DNA of 64,000 nt from Alnus glutinosa (GCF_958979055.1 NC_084896.1:26026001-26090000), one strand, 5' to 3'; shown: positions 36,210-48,500, counted from the first letter of the stretch. The notes: a model not told the origin generated them from the letters alone. Made by a program: numbers and translations.

Positions 36210-36443
36210 TTTTTTTATTGATCGAAATATATGATTGATGTGATATAAAGTTGAAATAATTTATATGAAAAAGTATAAAGAAAAAAAATTTGTATTGTAG
36301 TGAGTTTTTTTATTTAAAAAGTAATAAAAAAATGTTGATGTGTTATAAAAAGTGAAAAAAGTTAATAATATTTTGAAGTTAATATTTTTTGGGAGAAGTA
36401 AAAATAAAGAAATGGGAGGGGAAGGAAAATTTCAAACATGGCC
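36210..36443. mobile_element. Relative of the GGCCCCGTTTG MITE
   Basis: The interior phrases GATGTGATATAAAGTTGAAA, TTGTATTGTAGTGAG and TTTTTTGGGAGAAGT occur in the same order as in the element at 27825-28111, ending AAATTTCAAACATGGCC. The left end is poorly preserved. Confidence 0.65.
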
Positions 36444-36989
36444 GTCTCTATCTCATTTTTATTGTACCGAATGAGCATGGCATTGTTTATCGACCCTTAA
36501 TTTTTTTTTATTAATAATGATTGATTTAAGAGTTGATGTGTGTGCTACTACATTAGGTCCGTGAGATAGAAGTAAAATGAGAATGTAGTATGTAATATTA
36601 CTGTTACGAGTCTTGTGACTTGTGACGCTTAGAAACCTTAGCTTTGAAAATAAACTTTAAGGATTTATATAAACAATAGATTTTTCAATCAAAATCCTAA
36701 ACTTTTGACATTTAATTAGAAGCTCCAATTTTAAATATAAAACACAAGAAGTTAAAAATTGACATCTTGGAGCCAACTTCATGGCCATGAGTGACGAGAA
36801 TAACTATTCTATTTTTTTTTTTATTCTAATAAAAGTTATTGATTTTTTTAATAAAATAGTCATTCCGCTTACTAAATTAACCAAAATAAAAAAAAATAAT
36901 AATAATAATAATAGAAAAAAAGGTTGTACCGAAAGGCTCCTTAAATTGACAAGTGATCTCAGGTGGTAGGACTCCCTTAGCGAATTAAG

Positions 36990-37255
36990 GTTGAGGGGTT
37001 TGACCATTTTAATTAAATGAGTTGATTAAATTTGACATATATAATTTTATACAAATGTCTCGAACAATCAGAACCTATCACGTCACATAAAGGTTTACAA
37101 TTTTTTGAAATGAATTGGGAACCCAACAGAAAATTAGCAGATTCAGATTTAGGGTTAAGGGGTGTGACCCGTTTAACTAAATGAGTTGAGTTAAGGTTAA
37201 ACTATATAATCGTATATATATGTTTCGACATGATATGAATCTGACACTAACAGTG
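36990..37255. repeat. Dispersed TTTAATTAAA-type repeat, two units
   Basis: Two imperfect units about 150 bp apart carry GGGGTKTGACC, TTTAAYTAAATGAGTTG and ATATATGTTTCGACATG-type phrases, the same family as in bHLH intron 2. Confidence 0.5.
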
Positions 37256-38267
37256 TTCAAGTGGGTAGTTAAAAATACTCTGCATCTACTATCCAATCGT
37301 CCGCATAGATTGCAGGAGAATTTTAGCCCCTACCTCAAAATATTTGTTTTCCTCAATGTTTGTAATTCAATTTATGTTTTCATATTATAATTTGCAAGTG
37401 TATTTAGTTCAAAAAATGGATTAAGTCCATCTAAAATCGCTCATAAAGAGCTTTTAAAAAAATAAAGCCCATATAAATTAAGTTCATAGTTTTTTTTTTA
37501 AGCAAAAAAAAATCTCAAAAAAGCGCCCAAAATGCAAAGCCAATGACACCGGCAGTTAGCACACAATATCCACCCGCAAGTGTGCAGTTATGGGCGAATT
37601 TTGCAAATGCGACTGCGGATGCAATTAATAAATTTCTTTATTCGCAAAATGTGGATGCAGATGAGGAATAACATAATAAGGGTATTCGTGAAGATGAATT
37701 GACACCCCTACCCCGAAAAGTTTGAAACCCCGATCTTAAATTTTTAAAACACTATAAATTATGGAAGTTTAACACTTCAATCCATAAAATTATAGTCACA
37801 AAATTTAAATTTTTCAGAGACTGTCTTATACGCATTTGCACCTAAAAAAAAGAGAGTTAAATTGACAATGGTAAAAGTAAAACAGGCACTTGATAAATAT
37901 TCAGACTGAGGTTGATTAGAAATTAAAGAGATTGATAGCTACCCAATTACTATCATAAAATGAAAGGAATTTAAAGAAAAAAAAAAAAAAGAAAAAAAGA
38001 AAAAAAGAAAAAAAAGGTGGTGCCAAAAGGCTCCTTAAATTGACAGGATCTCAGGTGGTAGGACTCCCTCAGCATTCCGCCATTCATTTACCCATGAGAA
38101 AACATGATTTTATGTTAAAATTTTTAATACAGAATTGCAAATATAACTGAAAATTAAAATTAAAAAAAAAAAAAAAAATACATTGATAATGAAAAGATAA
38201 AAGCCACCCTGTCTGTCTCAAGCAATTACATGCAGCAATATTAGTCGCAAGGGCAACAACTGCCTAG

Positions 38268-41024
38268 CTAGTGTGTGTCACATGCTCCAAAAGTCATGTT
38301 TTCCTGCGCATCATAATTATATATATATATATATATATATTAAAAAAATAACCTAGTATAAAATTTTCTTACATTCAGTATATTAAATTGATATATATTA
38401 TAAGAGTATACGATTCTCACATACATTTTTAACATAAAGAAACCACATATTTATTCTTCAACTATCCTACCATGTTGACGCTACTTCTCAAACAACCTTT
38501 GGATTTATTTTTTTTATTTCTTAACAATGACTGATCAAATGGTTGATTGGGACTAACATTACACTTTCTTTCACAAAAAATAAAAAATAAAAAAAATAAA
38601 ATTTAGACCGTTGAAGAAACTACACTACATGTGCAGTACGTAATTTTTTTATAGCACCTCAAATCCCTCTTTTAAAAAAGAGTAATGCTATATGTTATAT
38701 TTTTATCCCACAACTATCCCATAATGTTATTCTAATAAATTAAAGAATAAAATCTTTATCCGTTAACTTATAATTAGATTAATAAAATTGTGCTTTCAAA
38801 CCTTGCAAAGGGCAATATTTCCACACCCACAAATTAAATGACCATTCGCTGCATCCACGGCCGCCGGAGCTCCACCGCCATCACTCTTCTAAAATGTTCA
38901 CATACAAACATAACTTTGTAGTAAGCATATATACGTGTGCGAAATTATATTTACTCTCTTCAATCTACCATTTAATTTGTAATTTTATTTTTTTAGTGTA
39001 CCCTATTGATCTATTATTCAATTTTTTATGCCCCCTCCACAATTCACAATAACAAAAATATCCTATATAAGATAACAAATTCCAAAAAATAAAAACAAAA
39101 AAAAGAATATATCGCTTTGGTCTATTCTTAATTTTTTTTTCCCTTTATTTTTCCTGAATTTGCTGTCCCTTTTTTATTTGTGTAGAATATTTAAATCATT
39201 TTGGTGACGGAATAGGACATTGCAACTCAAATGGTAAATTAGTAAAGTACATTAACTAAATTGAAAGATTGAACAAGACATTGTAAATCAAGTGGTAGAT
39301 TAACAGAGTAAATATAATTTTTCCTAATTAAATATAATTATAGAATCATACATTTTAAAAACAAATGTCAATTTCACATATTAAATTAAAAAAAAAAATT
39401 CCTCAAACTCAATTTAATAAATATATATATATACCTTGTAAAAATCAACAGCAATGAAGTTAGGCCATCGATTACCAGCCGCATAAGAACAGCTGTTTAG
39501 CATAGTGATTAATGGATCCGAATTATCGGTACAAACTCCAAGTATGTTTGCTTGATTACGAAAATAGTTGAAGATTAGTAGAGACTTTGTTGTTGTGTTC
39601 AAGGGAGATGATTCTACACGGTTTGTGCAGGAAGAAGCATTCATCCCACCTTCACCAACTGTAATTTCAAACCCATATATCAAAATTAGTATATGCATGT
39701 TAAAGTAATAATTATATCATCATTTCTTATTTGTTCAAGATTTTAGAATAAACGTTGATTTAATATGATATTAGAGTTAAGATCCTTGATTAGAAATTTG
39801 ACTTTACTTCCATTTTAGTCTCATTAATTAATAATTAAAAAGTCTTGATATATACCACATTTTAATTTCACAACGTCACTATCCTATATGTACTACTAAA
39901 CGTATTAGCAGTACCAATGATCAGCCCTTAGATTTTTTTGTAACAAGGGCTGATGAGAGATGAGTATGTAGCATTATGCTACTCGTTACTCGTTAGCTAG
40001 GACTACCACGTCACTATTATGAGATAGTTGTGAGATAAAAATATGGTATATGATAATATTACTCTTTTTTTTTAACTTAAGCTTTTAGTACAAGGAGTAA
40101 TGCTATGCACCAGACAAATATCATACTTTTATCTCAATATATTGACGTAGAAGGGTCTAGTAGCTAGTCATTGAATATGTATATTTTTAACAAGGACTGA
40201 TGTCACTGATCTAAAGGCTAATGCACCCAATCGCGTCGATCAGCATGGTGAAATTAATATTGATATGATATATAGTATTTTTCATAGTATAATTGGTGAT
40301 ATATTCAACAGTAAAAATTGTTTTTCTTACTCGATCTACTGAAGTTTCACAAATTAAGGAGGAGATAGTTGGACTTACACTGGGTTTCTACCACATAATT
40401 CCACTGATAGGCAATGCCTTCGGATGCCTCCTTAGAAGAGTTTGAAGTGAAAACCACCAACCGCTGATTTTTCTTGACCATATCATCTACTGTTGACCAA
40501 TTTCCGCCACTTTTTGGCATTTGAGACAATGGGAACCAGAATTTGCTTAAGCCAGCAGCATCAAACACCCTCCTCACGCCCTTTGGTGTTGAAACATGGT
40601 CTTCAATGATAATGGTGATGATCTCCCATGGGTTTGCTTGAAGATAATTTTGAACCTCATTCAGAACATTAATTGCGGGTTGCTGATGATGAATCAGGTT
40701 TCAAATCAACTTCTTGTTTGTGTAATCAACCAAAAACAACTATTAATGAAGCATGGACAAAATCGGGGATTCTTTTCAATCCTCAGTATATAATTTATTG
40801 TTCTAATTGTTAGCAATCTGAATAGCGAATATGAGAGAGCCACTATGAATATGAGGCTCATCTGCCCGACCAGGGAGGCGGACAGCACGAGACCTGTTCA
40901 GGTAGGTGGACTTCATACAGGCTCTCTCACATTTGCTGTATGAATTGCTAGAAATCCACACAATAAAATTGCTAAGAATCTCTATCCCAAAACTAGGGGG
41001 CGGGAGTTTTGAAATTTTCTTTTA

Positions 41025-41088
<64 letters not shown>

Positions 41089-43164
41089 TACATACCCATC
41101 TCCTATCACCTTTTGACATTCTCATATCACTAGGCTAATGTGGTAGTGTCAATCAACTTTTATTAAAAAAAATAAAAAATTCAAATGCTAATGAACATTA
41201 TCACATCAATTCAGAGGTATGGGAGTGAAATGAAATATTAGTATTTAGGTCTAAAACTTAGGCTTGGCCCTATTAAAATTAAGGTTAACCTGGTCATGCC
41301 TTGGCCCTAAAATTTTTTGTTCCCATCCCTATAATTAATGGAGTGCTTAACAGAAAAACAAAGAAATGAAAATTTTAAATATAATTTTTGCCATTGTGTC
41401 GACATTTGTACTATTAAATCACCACTAGCTTATCTCAAAGGTTTAAATTAATAAAAAATAATAAATTTAATAAGTTAATTAAACTATATTCTAAACTCAT
41501 AAGAGCCCTAAAAGTGAGGCCTATATATAGAAATTAACTTATGGACTGAAGTTAGTCAATTGCAATGGTTTAGAGACTTACAAAAGCTGTATAGTTGTTG
41601 CACTGTCCGTGACATAACCAGATGTTGTTGTTGAATTCATACATCTCCAGCATTAACCCTCTCACACCATTCTGCAAAGAGAAAATAACTTCAAAACATT
41701 ATAGTAATTAATAAAATAGCTTCTCTTTCATCTGAAAAATGAAGATTTTTAGTAATGTTACTATTTGAGGAGAAATTTTTATTTTACAATATTTGTTTTT
41801 GTCCTTCAATATAATTTTGAGTTCGTACACTCCTACACTCAAGTTGAGCCAAAAAGGATGGTTCAACTACAAAAAAAAACACCATTAAGGTGGTTCAGTC
41901 ACCCCAACAGTTGCCTCTATGGCTTGCATTCATTTTTTTTTTTTTTTCTCATATGCAATACTCCAGAGGAAATAATATAATGCTTAGATAATATGATACG
42001 TACTCTAAGTATTGCACGGAATTTCAATCCAATAAGTATCACGACCCTCTATCTCCTACCTTTTGCTTAAACCAAATTAAAGGAAAGAAAAAAAAAAATG
42101 TTTTCAGCTTTCCGGCAAGAGTTGAGAGATCTCACGTACGTCAAGCTGATTGGTAACAGAGTCTTCTTGAGTCGTGGAAAACCAAATCTTATTGCCGGTT
42201 CCGGTGGTCGCTCCAAACCTAGCATAAGCATTGTGTGCCGTTAGCCACGAGTAGCGATTAAATGGAAGCCCCTTCACCTACTCGATCAAAACATTTTTTT
42301 GTAAGATAATATTTACATTAAAAAACACAGAAACAAAATAAAATGAGAAGAATGAGAAGGGGTGGGATCTCAATAGTCACACAAGAAAAGTTAATACATT
42401 GTCAATATATATGTCCAGGAAGAAAAAAAAAAAAAACCGGTAAACAACCGCCAAACGGCCAAAGAACTTATATAGTTATATGAGAGGCGAAGGGAAGGGG
42501 TTAAGAGGGGGCAAACGACCCCCTAATTAACGTGTTTAAAATTTATTAAACTAGCTAGATAGAATTAATTATCCTGTTTGTTTGGTTGCATGCCCACCAT
42601 GAAGGGGGGAAAAAAAAAAATCAATGCCCCTATAAATCTCACGCGAACTTGTCAAAAATAAATTATAAGTTCAATTTATAACAAGATTTCAGAATATGAT
42701 AATTTAATTAGTTCTTTTTAAAAAAAAAAAAAATTAATATTTTTAATTAATTCTTATACAAAATTCGTCTTTTAAATTTTGCCCCTTTGAACTAAAATCC
42801 TGATTTCGCCGGCCACTATCCCAATGCAGAAAAAATTGCACTAAAATCAATTGGATTGGGGCCAAGAATAGAATCACACAAATTGGGCTACTCAAATCAT
42901 TTACCTTGTTAGGGAGATATTTATTCCCTATTTAGAGTGGGGCCAGATTGGCCCCTCAAGTTAGATCCTGGACTTCGGATTAGTCCCCAGACCTTGAGCT
43001 TTGGTCACTAGCAGCCTTCAATATTTATTAGGCCAGTCAAATCAAGTCAGAAAAGATATCAGACGTCTACATTGAGCCTTGTGCTTGACGGGGGCAAAAT
43101 GAACATATAGTATACGGGGATATAAAATGGAATATCTAAATTGTTTGAAGATCAGATTTTGATT

Positions 43165-43205
<41 letters not shown>

Positions 43206-43909
43206 CTTCTATATACACTTGACTGACTTGACCGTCAGAGGAGGCTACGCCGGCCAACCCCCGGCGGGTCTTTCTTGTTTTGCAGGCCAAGACACAGACG
43301 AAGAGACGTCTCTGATGATGCCACGTCACCGGACAAAAATTGCTTCAACATACCTTAACAATAGTATCACATAAACTACTAAAAAAAAAAAAAAAAAAAG
43401 GTCCAATTAATTATATTGATGATGATGAATGTGATGTACAGACCACTGAAGGGGGACTGATAGGTTTGATTCTTGTACATCGTGGCAGGAAATGTCCGTT
43501 CGCAAAGCAATTCCCGCATTGCAAGCCTGGATCGCAGTTCGCAATAGTCGGGAGGCCACATGGTTGTCCTACCTGCATGTACGTACGTTGCCCCATATAT
43601 GAATGGTCAAAATAAAGTGAAAGACCTATGATCGATCGATGATTCATGCATGGTTTTCTATACGATAATTTAGTAAACTGTCGTATAACTAAAAAAATGT
43701 AAAGTTCTTGATTGTTCTTCTTTACAAGTTTTTGTTGATGCAATGCTTACCGTGGCAGCGGAGGAACAACCAAATAGAAGGGTCGTCGCAGCAAACAGAA
43801 TAGCAAGGAAAATGAGTTTCTGCAGGTTGATATATACTGCATGGATTAGGCCGGTCTGCGTACGTAACACAAGAGTAAGAAGGGGAAGTAGAAGGAGAAG
43901 TACCTCCAT
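38268..43909 (-). CDS. PLCX-2: PI-PLC X-domain protein, truncated tail
   Basis: Nine coding exons in transcript order: 43909-43904, 43819-43751, 43572-43444, 42277-42140, 41671-41582, 40682-40379, 39658-39435, 38888-38802, 38303-38268, joining in frame to 360 aa. Exon 1 encodes only Met-Glu and uses a GT donor. The signal peptide spans about residues 1-24 ([18 protein letters not shown]). Candidate catalytic His83 (WLTAHNAY) and His135 (WLCHGQC) are kept. Compared with PLCX-1 it lacks three codons (Ser-Phe-Arg) right after His135, and it stops at TAG in codon 12 of the last exon (ending FGACDTH), so no GPI tail is made. It is the most divergent copy: the Cys module starts VGQPCGLP rather than EGQTC and is two residues longer, and a [10 protein letters not shown] segment replaces the ILxPTNQ-type segment. 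Splice sites are sound, so it is called intact rather than a pseudogene. The expected product is a soluble secreted protein of unknown substrate. Confidence 0.87.
38318..38340. repeat. (AT)n microsatellite in PLCX-2 intron 8
   Basis: An AT run of about 20 bp just upstream, in transcript sense, of the last exon. Confidence 0.75.
41024..41085. repeat. Compound (AT)n-(AG)n microsatellite in PLCX-2 intron 5
   Basis: About 23 bp of AT repeats runs directly into about 39 bp of AG repeats, followed by GATGCTACATACCCATCT, a phrase like the ends of small MITEs in this window. A likely polymorphic marker site. Confidence 0.85.
43168..43200. repeat. (CT)n microsatellite in PLCX-2 intron 3
   Basis: A CT run of about 33 bp between exons 3 and 4, close to a small GC-rich patch (GGCTACGCCGGCCAACCC). 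Confidence 0.85.
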
Positions 43910-43969
43910 AGCTGGCTTTCGGTTTCGTCACAAATGGAGGAAATTAAATTATTATTCCTCTTTGATTAC

Positions 43970-43982
43970 TTATATATATAAA
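43970..43982 (-). promoter_or_regulatory. TATA box of PLCX-2
   Basis: The - strand reads TTTATATATATAAG about 60-70 bp upstream of the start codon, a good match in sequence and position for a plant TATA box with a short 5' UTR. Confidence 0.5.
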
Positions 43983-45587
43983 TCCTCATACTAAAGCGAA
44001 AAAAAAAAGACAGAAGAAAATGTTTATAAAATAATGATCTTTCATGTTCTTTAAAGAATTAACAGAGAAGAAAATGGTGACCCTTTGATTTCATAAGGTA
44101 TTTTAATTAGTTACTTGCGTTTGAAGGTTTCTTTTTTCCTTATATTTAAAAAATTGTTATTTTACTTTTCGTTTTCTTAAGCGCATAACTACACATTAAG
44201 AATTAATTTGGATGAGATAAATCAGGAGAACAACAAATGATTTCACCAAAAATTAAAAAAAAAAAAAATCCGTAAAAAAGAAGAAGAAGAAGCTAAAACT
44301 ATTCGAATTAAAAGAGTAATAGCCTTTTTCACTATTGAAGAGGAATTTAAAGAGTTAAAATTAGTTTGAGAATATTCATGAGCCAGCAAAGACAAATATT
44401 TGTAGATTTTCCTCTTATTTCATTTAAAAAATTATTATTTTTGAATGAAAGAAAAGCTCCAAAAGGAGAAAAAAAAGAAAAAGAAAAAAAAGAGAGAAAC
44501 CAAAAATAAATTAAAGAATGTACAAAGTATAAACCACAGCACGCGTCACGTGTCAATTGTTAAGCTTTGTCAAGACTAGACAAATTGTTTAACTCTAAAC
44601 AACATCGAAATCAAACTAGTATAGATAAACCTTTTGGAAAATATTTGAGATAATACAATTTTTATTATAATTTTTTTACAAATTCATGTGACAGCCCATA
44701 TTTTGTAAAAATGAATCACAAAGACTATCATGCCAATTTATAAACATAACAAATATCACGTCAGACTTTAACTTGTATAATAATTTATATTTTAGTGGTC
44801 GATAAAATGAGTGGCACGTGAATTGTGGACTCAAAATGCATGACTTTCAATTAATTAGTAATTGCAGGGAAGATTTCCATGTATGTATTACTTTATCTCT
44901 TTTTTAAAGGAAATTAGTGGAAGAATATAAATGGGAGAAATATAAAGACTTAATTTAACTTTTTGAATTTGTTGGCTTGTACAAAATGGTTTGACTTCCA
45001 TGCTTTACAGGTCTTACAACATAGTTCTTAATCACAATTTTCAACTACCAGTACTATTTAATAGTGTTACATCCCATATATATATATATTCGCATTATTT
45101 TTGGCACAATACGTTTTAAAGTTATAATAACTATGAACTTATCAGAACTCTGCTGTTAAGCGTATTTTTGTAAGAGTAGTACTAGGATAGGCGACCTCCT
45201 AAGAAGTTTGGTTCAGAAAAACCAAAAGCAGACAATATATATTGTGTCGTTAGGAGTATGTCATTACAAATAATCACAATTTTCAACTTCTTCGTTAACC
45301 ATAATTTCTAACTACAATTCAAAGAAGATATTTGAGAATATTAGAGATATTACAAGAGTAGTATAAATAATTAAGATGGAAACTTAATTTATTTCTAGCT
45401 TCAATAGAAAATTACAAAGTAGTATATATGAAGGATAGCTGCCATAAAGAATCCCAAACAACCGCAGCCGTTGAACTCGTCTTCTGTTAATAACTTAATA
45501 TGTAAAGCTAGATGCATAACAAGCTTAATTCTTCGATATTAATTTTATGAACATTTTATATGTATATCAGCCCGGGGGAACACCAGC
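43983..45587. other. Short spacer between PLCX-2 and PLCX-3
   Basis: This 1.6-kb stretch is the PLCX-2 upstream region and the PLCX-3 downstream region. It holds A-rich tracts, the Cassandra-like solo LTR at 45065-45268 and no gene. A CACGTG core occurs in GTCACGTGTC at about 44546. Confidence 0.5.
45065..45268 (+). mobile_element. Cassandra-like solo LTR with 5S rRNA-like core
   Basis: The element begins TGTTACATCCCATA and ends ATGTCATTACA, giving the TG...CA ends of an LTR, flanked by AATAG and AATAA (near-match 5-bp duplication). Its middle follows 5S rRNA closely: ATCAGAACTCTGCTGTTAAG, then GTAAGAGTAGTACTAGGATA and GGCGACCTCCTAAGAAGT, which covers the 5S internal promoter. LTRs with 5S sequence are the hallmark of Cassandra TRIM elements. 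It is not a working 5S gene, because the 5' and 3' stem sequences do not match. Confidence 0.75.
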
Positions 45588-48500
45588 CTAGAGAGGGCCT
45601 CCTCTTCCTGAAGTCACATTTGCCTGCACATAATTTTCAAATAAGTTAATTAAGAAATACTCACATTAATATTCCCTATTTTTGGGTTTGACGTCAATTT
45701 ATGTTCGCATGTTGAGTTCGGTTCTTCGACGGTCAACCATAATTAAACAAGTCAGATCCCTAACTCGCTAATTTTATATTTAATTCATGTCAAATTCGTA
45801 AAACATTTCAAAAATTGTCAGTCTTATTAACTAAAAACTTTCCAATAATTAGTTCATCATGAGCTCCATATCAAAGAAGAGAGAGAAGGGTAAAGAGAAG
45901 TAAGATTGTTCTCATCACAGACCTTGCAATATGCTATATTTCCACACCCACAAACTAAATGACCATTGATCACGTCCACAGCTTCCGGGGCTCCACCACC
46001 ATCACTCCTCTGAAATGTTCATATATATATATATATGGAAATATATAATTAAAAACAAGCAATTTATTTAATTATATATGTATAGTATATATATATATAC
46101 CTTGTAGAAATCAACAGCAACGAAGTTAGGCCACCGAAAACCCGCCGCATTATAGCAGGTGTTCACCATGCTAAGTAGCAGAGCTGAATTATCCTTGCAA
46201 GCTTCAATTATATTTGGCCTACTCTGGAAATAGTTCACCAAGACCAATGATCTACTGGTTGTGTTCATCGGAGACGATTCTGATCGGTTCGGACAAAACC
46301 CAGGTATCATTCCACCATTCCCGTCTGTACATATATTTCCATGCACCCAACCACATTTATAAGCTTCGGTTAATTTCTTCAAAATTAATGTTTCTTAATC
46401 GGTGCATTTTGTCCCGTGATTTTGTAGGCTAAATGGATGTTTTAAAATAAAATTGCGAAAAATGTAGTTTGGAAGTGCATTTGAAAACGTGAAAAAAAAA
46501 AAAATTATGCTTGAGTAATGCTACTCTTCACATATCCTTATTATTACGCTTATTTTACATCGACTGACGTGACATGTTTTTTAAGTGGCTAACACTTCTA
46601 TTTTTTAAAGTAGCTGATAGAACAAAACTAGGAACTTAACTTTAAAGGGCCAGACTGTATTGAAAGTTTTTTGAAATGAATCATCATATATAATAAGGTT
46701 AAAAAAAAAAAAAAAAAAACCAAATATTTTTTGGAGGGAAGAATATAATGGGCCTGGGAGGAGCCATGGCCGCTCCTAATCCCCCATGGCTTCGTTCCTG
46801 ATGGGTGGCATGAGAAGTTACTTAAAACATACACTATTAACTGATATAAAATGGGTGTGAAAAGTAATACTACTCTTCATGTTTTTAAAACCGCAAGTAA
46901 ATGGGTGCATGCGTTTAAAAACACATAATTTTAAAGGTTCAATCTCAATTTTATTAAACGCTTAACTGCCTTTTAAAATCGTATTTTGATTAATGCCCCG
47001 TTTGTTTCGGCGTAAAATGATTTCTAGAAAATGGTTTCGGTATTTTCCGGTGTTTGGTAGGGGCGAAAATAATGGTCAACCGGAAAATGATTTCCGTTTG
47101 ACCAAAAATGCTTAATAAATTTTGGAAAATGATTTACGCTTTTTAAAAGCGTAAATCATTTTCCGTAAATGATAGATGCAGTCGATTCTTTTTTAAACAA
47201 CGCAGTCGATTCTTTTTTAAACAACGCAGTCGATTCTTTTTTAAACAACGCAGTCGACCTTTACGTTCAAGCAGTTGACTATTGCCGAATTTCGACAAGT
47301 CAGATTCCGACTCCGGTCGGTGCCGGAATCCGGGGATGTCCGGCAGATGTCGCCAGATTCCTGGGATATCATGCCGGATTCCGGCCAGACTTGGCGGAAC
47401 GGCCGGATCTCCGGCTATCTTGCCGGATCCGGTCGTCTGGCCGAGATACTAGCCGGATCTGGCCAGAACGGCCGGACCTCCAGCATCTGGCCGGATCCGG
47501 CTGTTCTGGCCAAATCTCCGGCCAGCTGGCCGAAAACTGGTCAGGACGGCCGGTTTCCGGTCAACTGGCCGGGATCCGGCTGTTTTTTGCCGGATTCCGG
47601 CGAAAATGGCCGGAATTCGGCAATTTTTGCCGGAATTTGTATATGCCAAATTTTAAAAAATATTTTTTATATTATTTTATATTAATATTTTTATTTCGTG
47701 AATAAAATTTAATTTTTTTAAATTAATATGATTAAATTAAAATATAAAAAATATTTGTAATTTTCCGTACGCGCCAAACACCGAAAAATGATTTCGACGG
47801 AAAATATTTTTCTGAAAAATGACTTCCCCGAAACTATTTTACGACGAAAACCGCTTTACGCCGAAACAAACGGGGCATAAATGTATTTCGACATTGCTAT
47901 TTGCTTAAAATCGCATGTTTTAAAATTACTAAATCAATCAAACAATTAGGCTAGTGTAGTATCTCATATATAATAGGAGGAGAACAATTATAAGTAGTCT
48001 TACATTGGTTTTCGACCACATAGCTCCACTCATAAGCAATGCCTTCAAGGGCCTCCTTAGATGGGTTTGAAGTGAAAACCACTAAGCGCTGATTACTTCG
48101 GAGCATATCATCAACAGTCGGCCAATCTCCACCATCTTTGGGCATTCTAGATACTGGAAACCAGAATTTCCTTAGGCCAGCAGCGTCAAACACCTTTGTT
48201 AGCCCATTTGGTGATGTAACATGGTCTTCAAGGATAATGGTGACGATCTCCGATGCCTTTTCTTCAAGAAATACTTTAATCTCTTTCAGAACATCAATGG
48301 CTGGTTGCTACCTAGTTATAAATTAACCAGGTTTCAGATCAATTGATTGTTTGGAAATTAAATATATATACTTGCAACCAATTAATGACGTCAAATAAAA
48401 AAAAAACATGTTTTTTGGTATATATGTTGATATTATTATTAAGGCATATTTTGGGATCGATGTCGACTGTGCATGGTTTCCACTTTCCAGAACATGAATC

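Larger units (their letters stand above)
32488..38267. other. Intergenic region between PLCX-1 and PLCX-2
   Basis: No gene is supported in this spacer. It holds PIF/Harbinger-like MITEs at 32856-33140 and 33344-33592 (decayed), an AT run at 33909-33940, a mixed block with GC-rich stretch at 33960-34860, a SINE-like fragment at 35151-35205, MITEs at 35821-35935, 35947-36185 and 36210-36443, and the dispersed repeat at 36990-37255. The phrase CTCCTTAAATTGACA(A)GTGATCTCAGGTGGTAGG occurs at about 36940 and again at 38031, indicating a local duplication. Confidence 0.5.

Noticed and set aside
38268..43909. PLCX-2 as a pseudogene
   Set aside because: Despite divergence, all eight introns have usable GT-AG sites, the frame is open through 360 codons and both candidate catalytic His residues remain.
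45110..45240. Functional 5S rRNA gene
   Set aside because: Only the promoter-like middle matches; terminal stems are missing and the segment has LTR-like TG...CA ends.
47169..47705. 178-codon open frame in PLCX-3 intron 6
   Set aside because: It is encoded by the triple 24-bp repeat and the CCGG palindromes of a non-autonomous transposon, giving repetitive Arg/Ser/Gly/Pro text without a domain.
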